Source: Perkinsus olseni (Eukaryota; Perkinsozoa; Perkinsida). Taken from it: DNA of 64,000 nucleotides. The position numbers and the translations under genes are program-made. The DNA is taken from the NCBI GenBank assembly GCA_013115125.1, contig JABANN010000001.1, positions 62,001 through 126,000 of the forward strand. The letters run 5' to 3'. Within the stretch, counting starts at the first letter, position 1; each line of letters starts with the position of its first letter. The notes beneath the pieces were generated by a model. That model worked only from the letters and a program-made list of their open reading frames with translations. It did not search any database and was not told the origin of the DNA. Shown here piece by piece: positions 63,847-64,000 of the stretch.

Positions 63847-64000
63847 GCGTTAAAAGGAGTCTTAGACCGAAAGAAGTCAGCGACGTCAAGCTTGGCCGAG
63901 ACCTCGTGTTTGCGTGTCCGCACGGACGCCACTACGGCGATGGTTACCAGTGGAGTCGTTCCAACCAGTAACTCTCGGCGGCGGGAGCATAAGTGATGTC
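63847..64000. other. Right edge, no gene assigned
   Basis: Only 154 nt remain upstream of the HEAT-type gene. They could hold its 5' UTR or an earlier exon. Nothing more can be said. Confidence 0.3.

Noticed and set aside
1-64000. A dinoflagellate-type spliced-leader gene or relic in the window
   Set aside because: No stretch resembling the conserved leader (TTTTGGCTCAAG core) was seen in the intergenic regions.

Overview
This is a piece of a compact, intron-rich nuclear genome from a single-celled eukaryote. The best guess is a perkinsozoan or related alveolate such as Perkinsus. The reasons are a typical alveolin gene (25.97-26.79 kb), an organellar helical-repeat RNA-binding protein of the type common in apicomplexans and dinoflagellates, near-even base composition, and very small GT-AG introns (mostly 37-60 nt). 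Taxonomy is inference; no rRNA gene is present. Exon maps below were made by hand from splice sites, reading phase and family similarity. Where all phases close, the gene model is strong.

Layout. 0-8 kb, minus strand: an unidentified multi-exon gene, deoxyhypusine hydroxylase (9 exons), the U3 snoRNP protein MPP10 (17 exons) and a COX5B-like cytochrome oxidase subunit (7 exons). 8-12.5 kb, plus strand: two intronless tandem amino acid transporters. 12.5-21.3 kb: two unidentified genes, a small minus-strand gene, LSm2, a Nup96-like nucleoporin and mitochondrial ribosomal protein uL15m. 21.5-37 kb, minus strand: a third transporter whose reading frame is broken by a 25-nt imperfect duplication, a PAQR/haemolysin-III membrane protein, an alveolin, a ubiquitin-like-fold gene, coatomer zeta, poorly resolved coiled-coil genes and a 6-kb P4-ATPase flippase. 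37-40.5 kb, plus strand: ribosome-biogenesis WD40 protein BOP1/ERB1.

40.7-44.5 kb holds three tandem intronless paralogues of a secreted, ten-cysteine, probably GPI-anchored protein family that I do not recognise. Next come ribosomal protein eL39 and, 0.3 kb downstream, a cluster of about five box C/D snoRNAs with guide sequences complementary to SSU and LSU rRNA. The 96-N gap lies inside the first snoRNA and looks artificial. 46.7-56.5 kb, mostly plus strand: a coiled-coil protein, an intronless RRM plus LOTUS-like protein, two unidentified genes, the organellar helical-repeat protein, a NADAR-FHA fusion and an RRM-RS splicing-type protein. A perfect 35-bp-arm hairpin sits at 56.8 kb. The right end (57.2-63.8 kb, minus) carries an ataxin-10-like protein and a large HEAT-type protein that may be TTI1.

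Common themes are ribosome and RNA work (MPP10, BOP1, snoRNAs, eL39, uL15m, LSm2, RRM proteins), plus membrane and cell-surface functions (transporters, flippase, PAQR, alveolin, Cys-rich surface proteins). No viral or LTR-type element was recognised.
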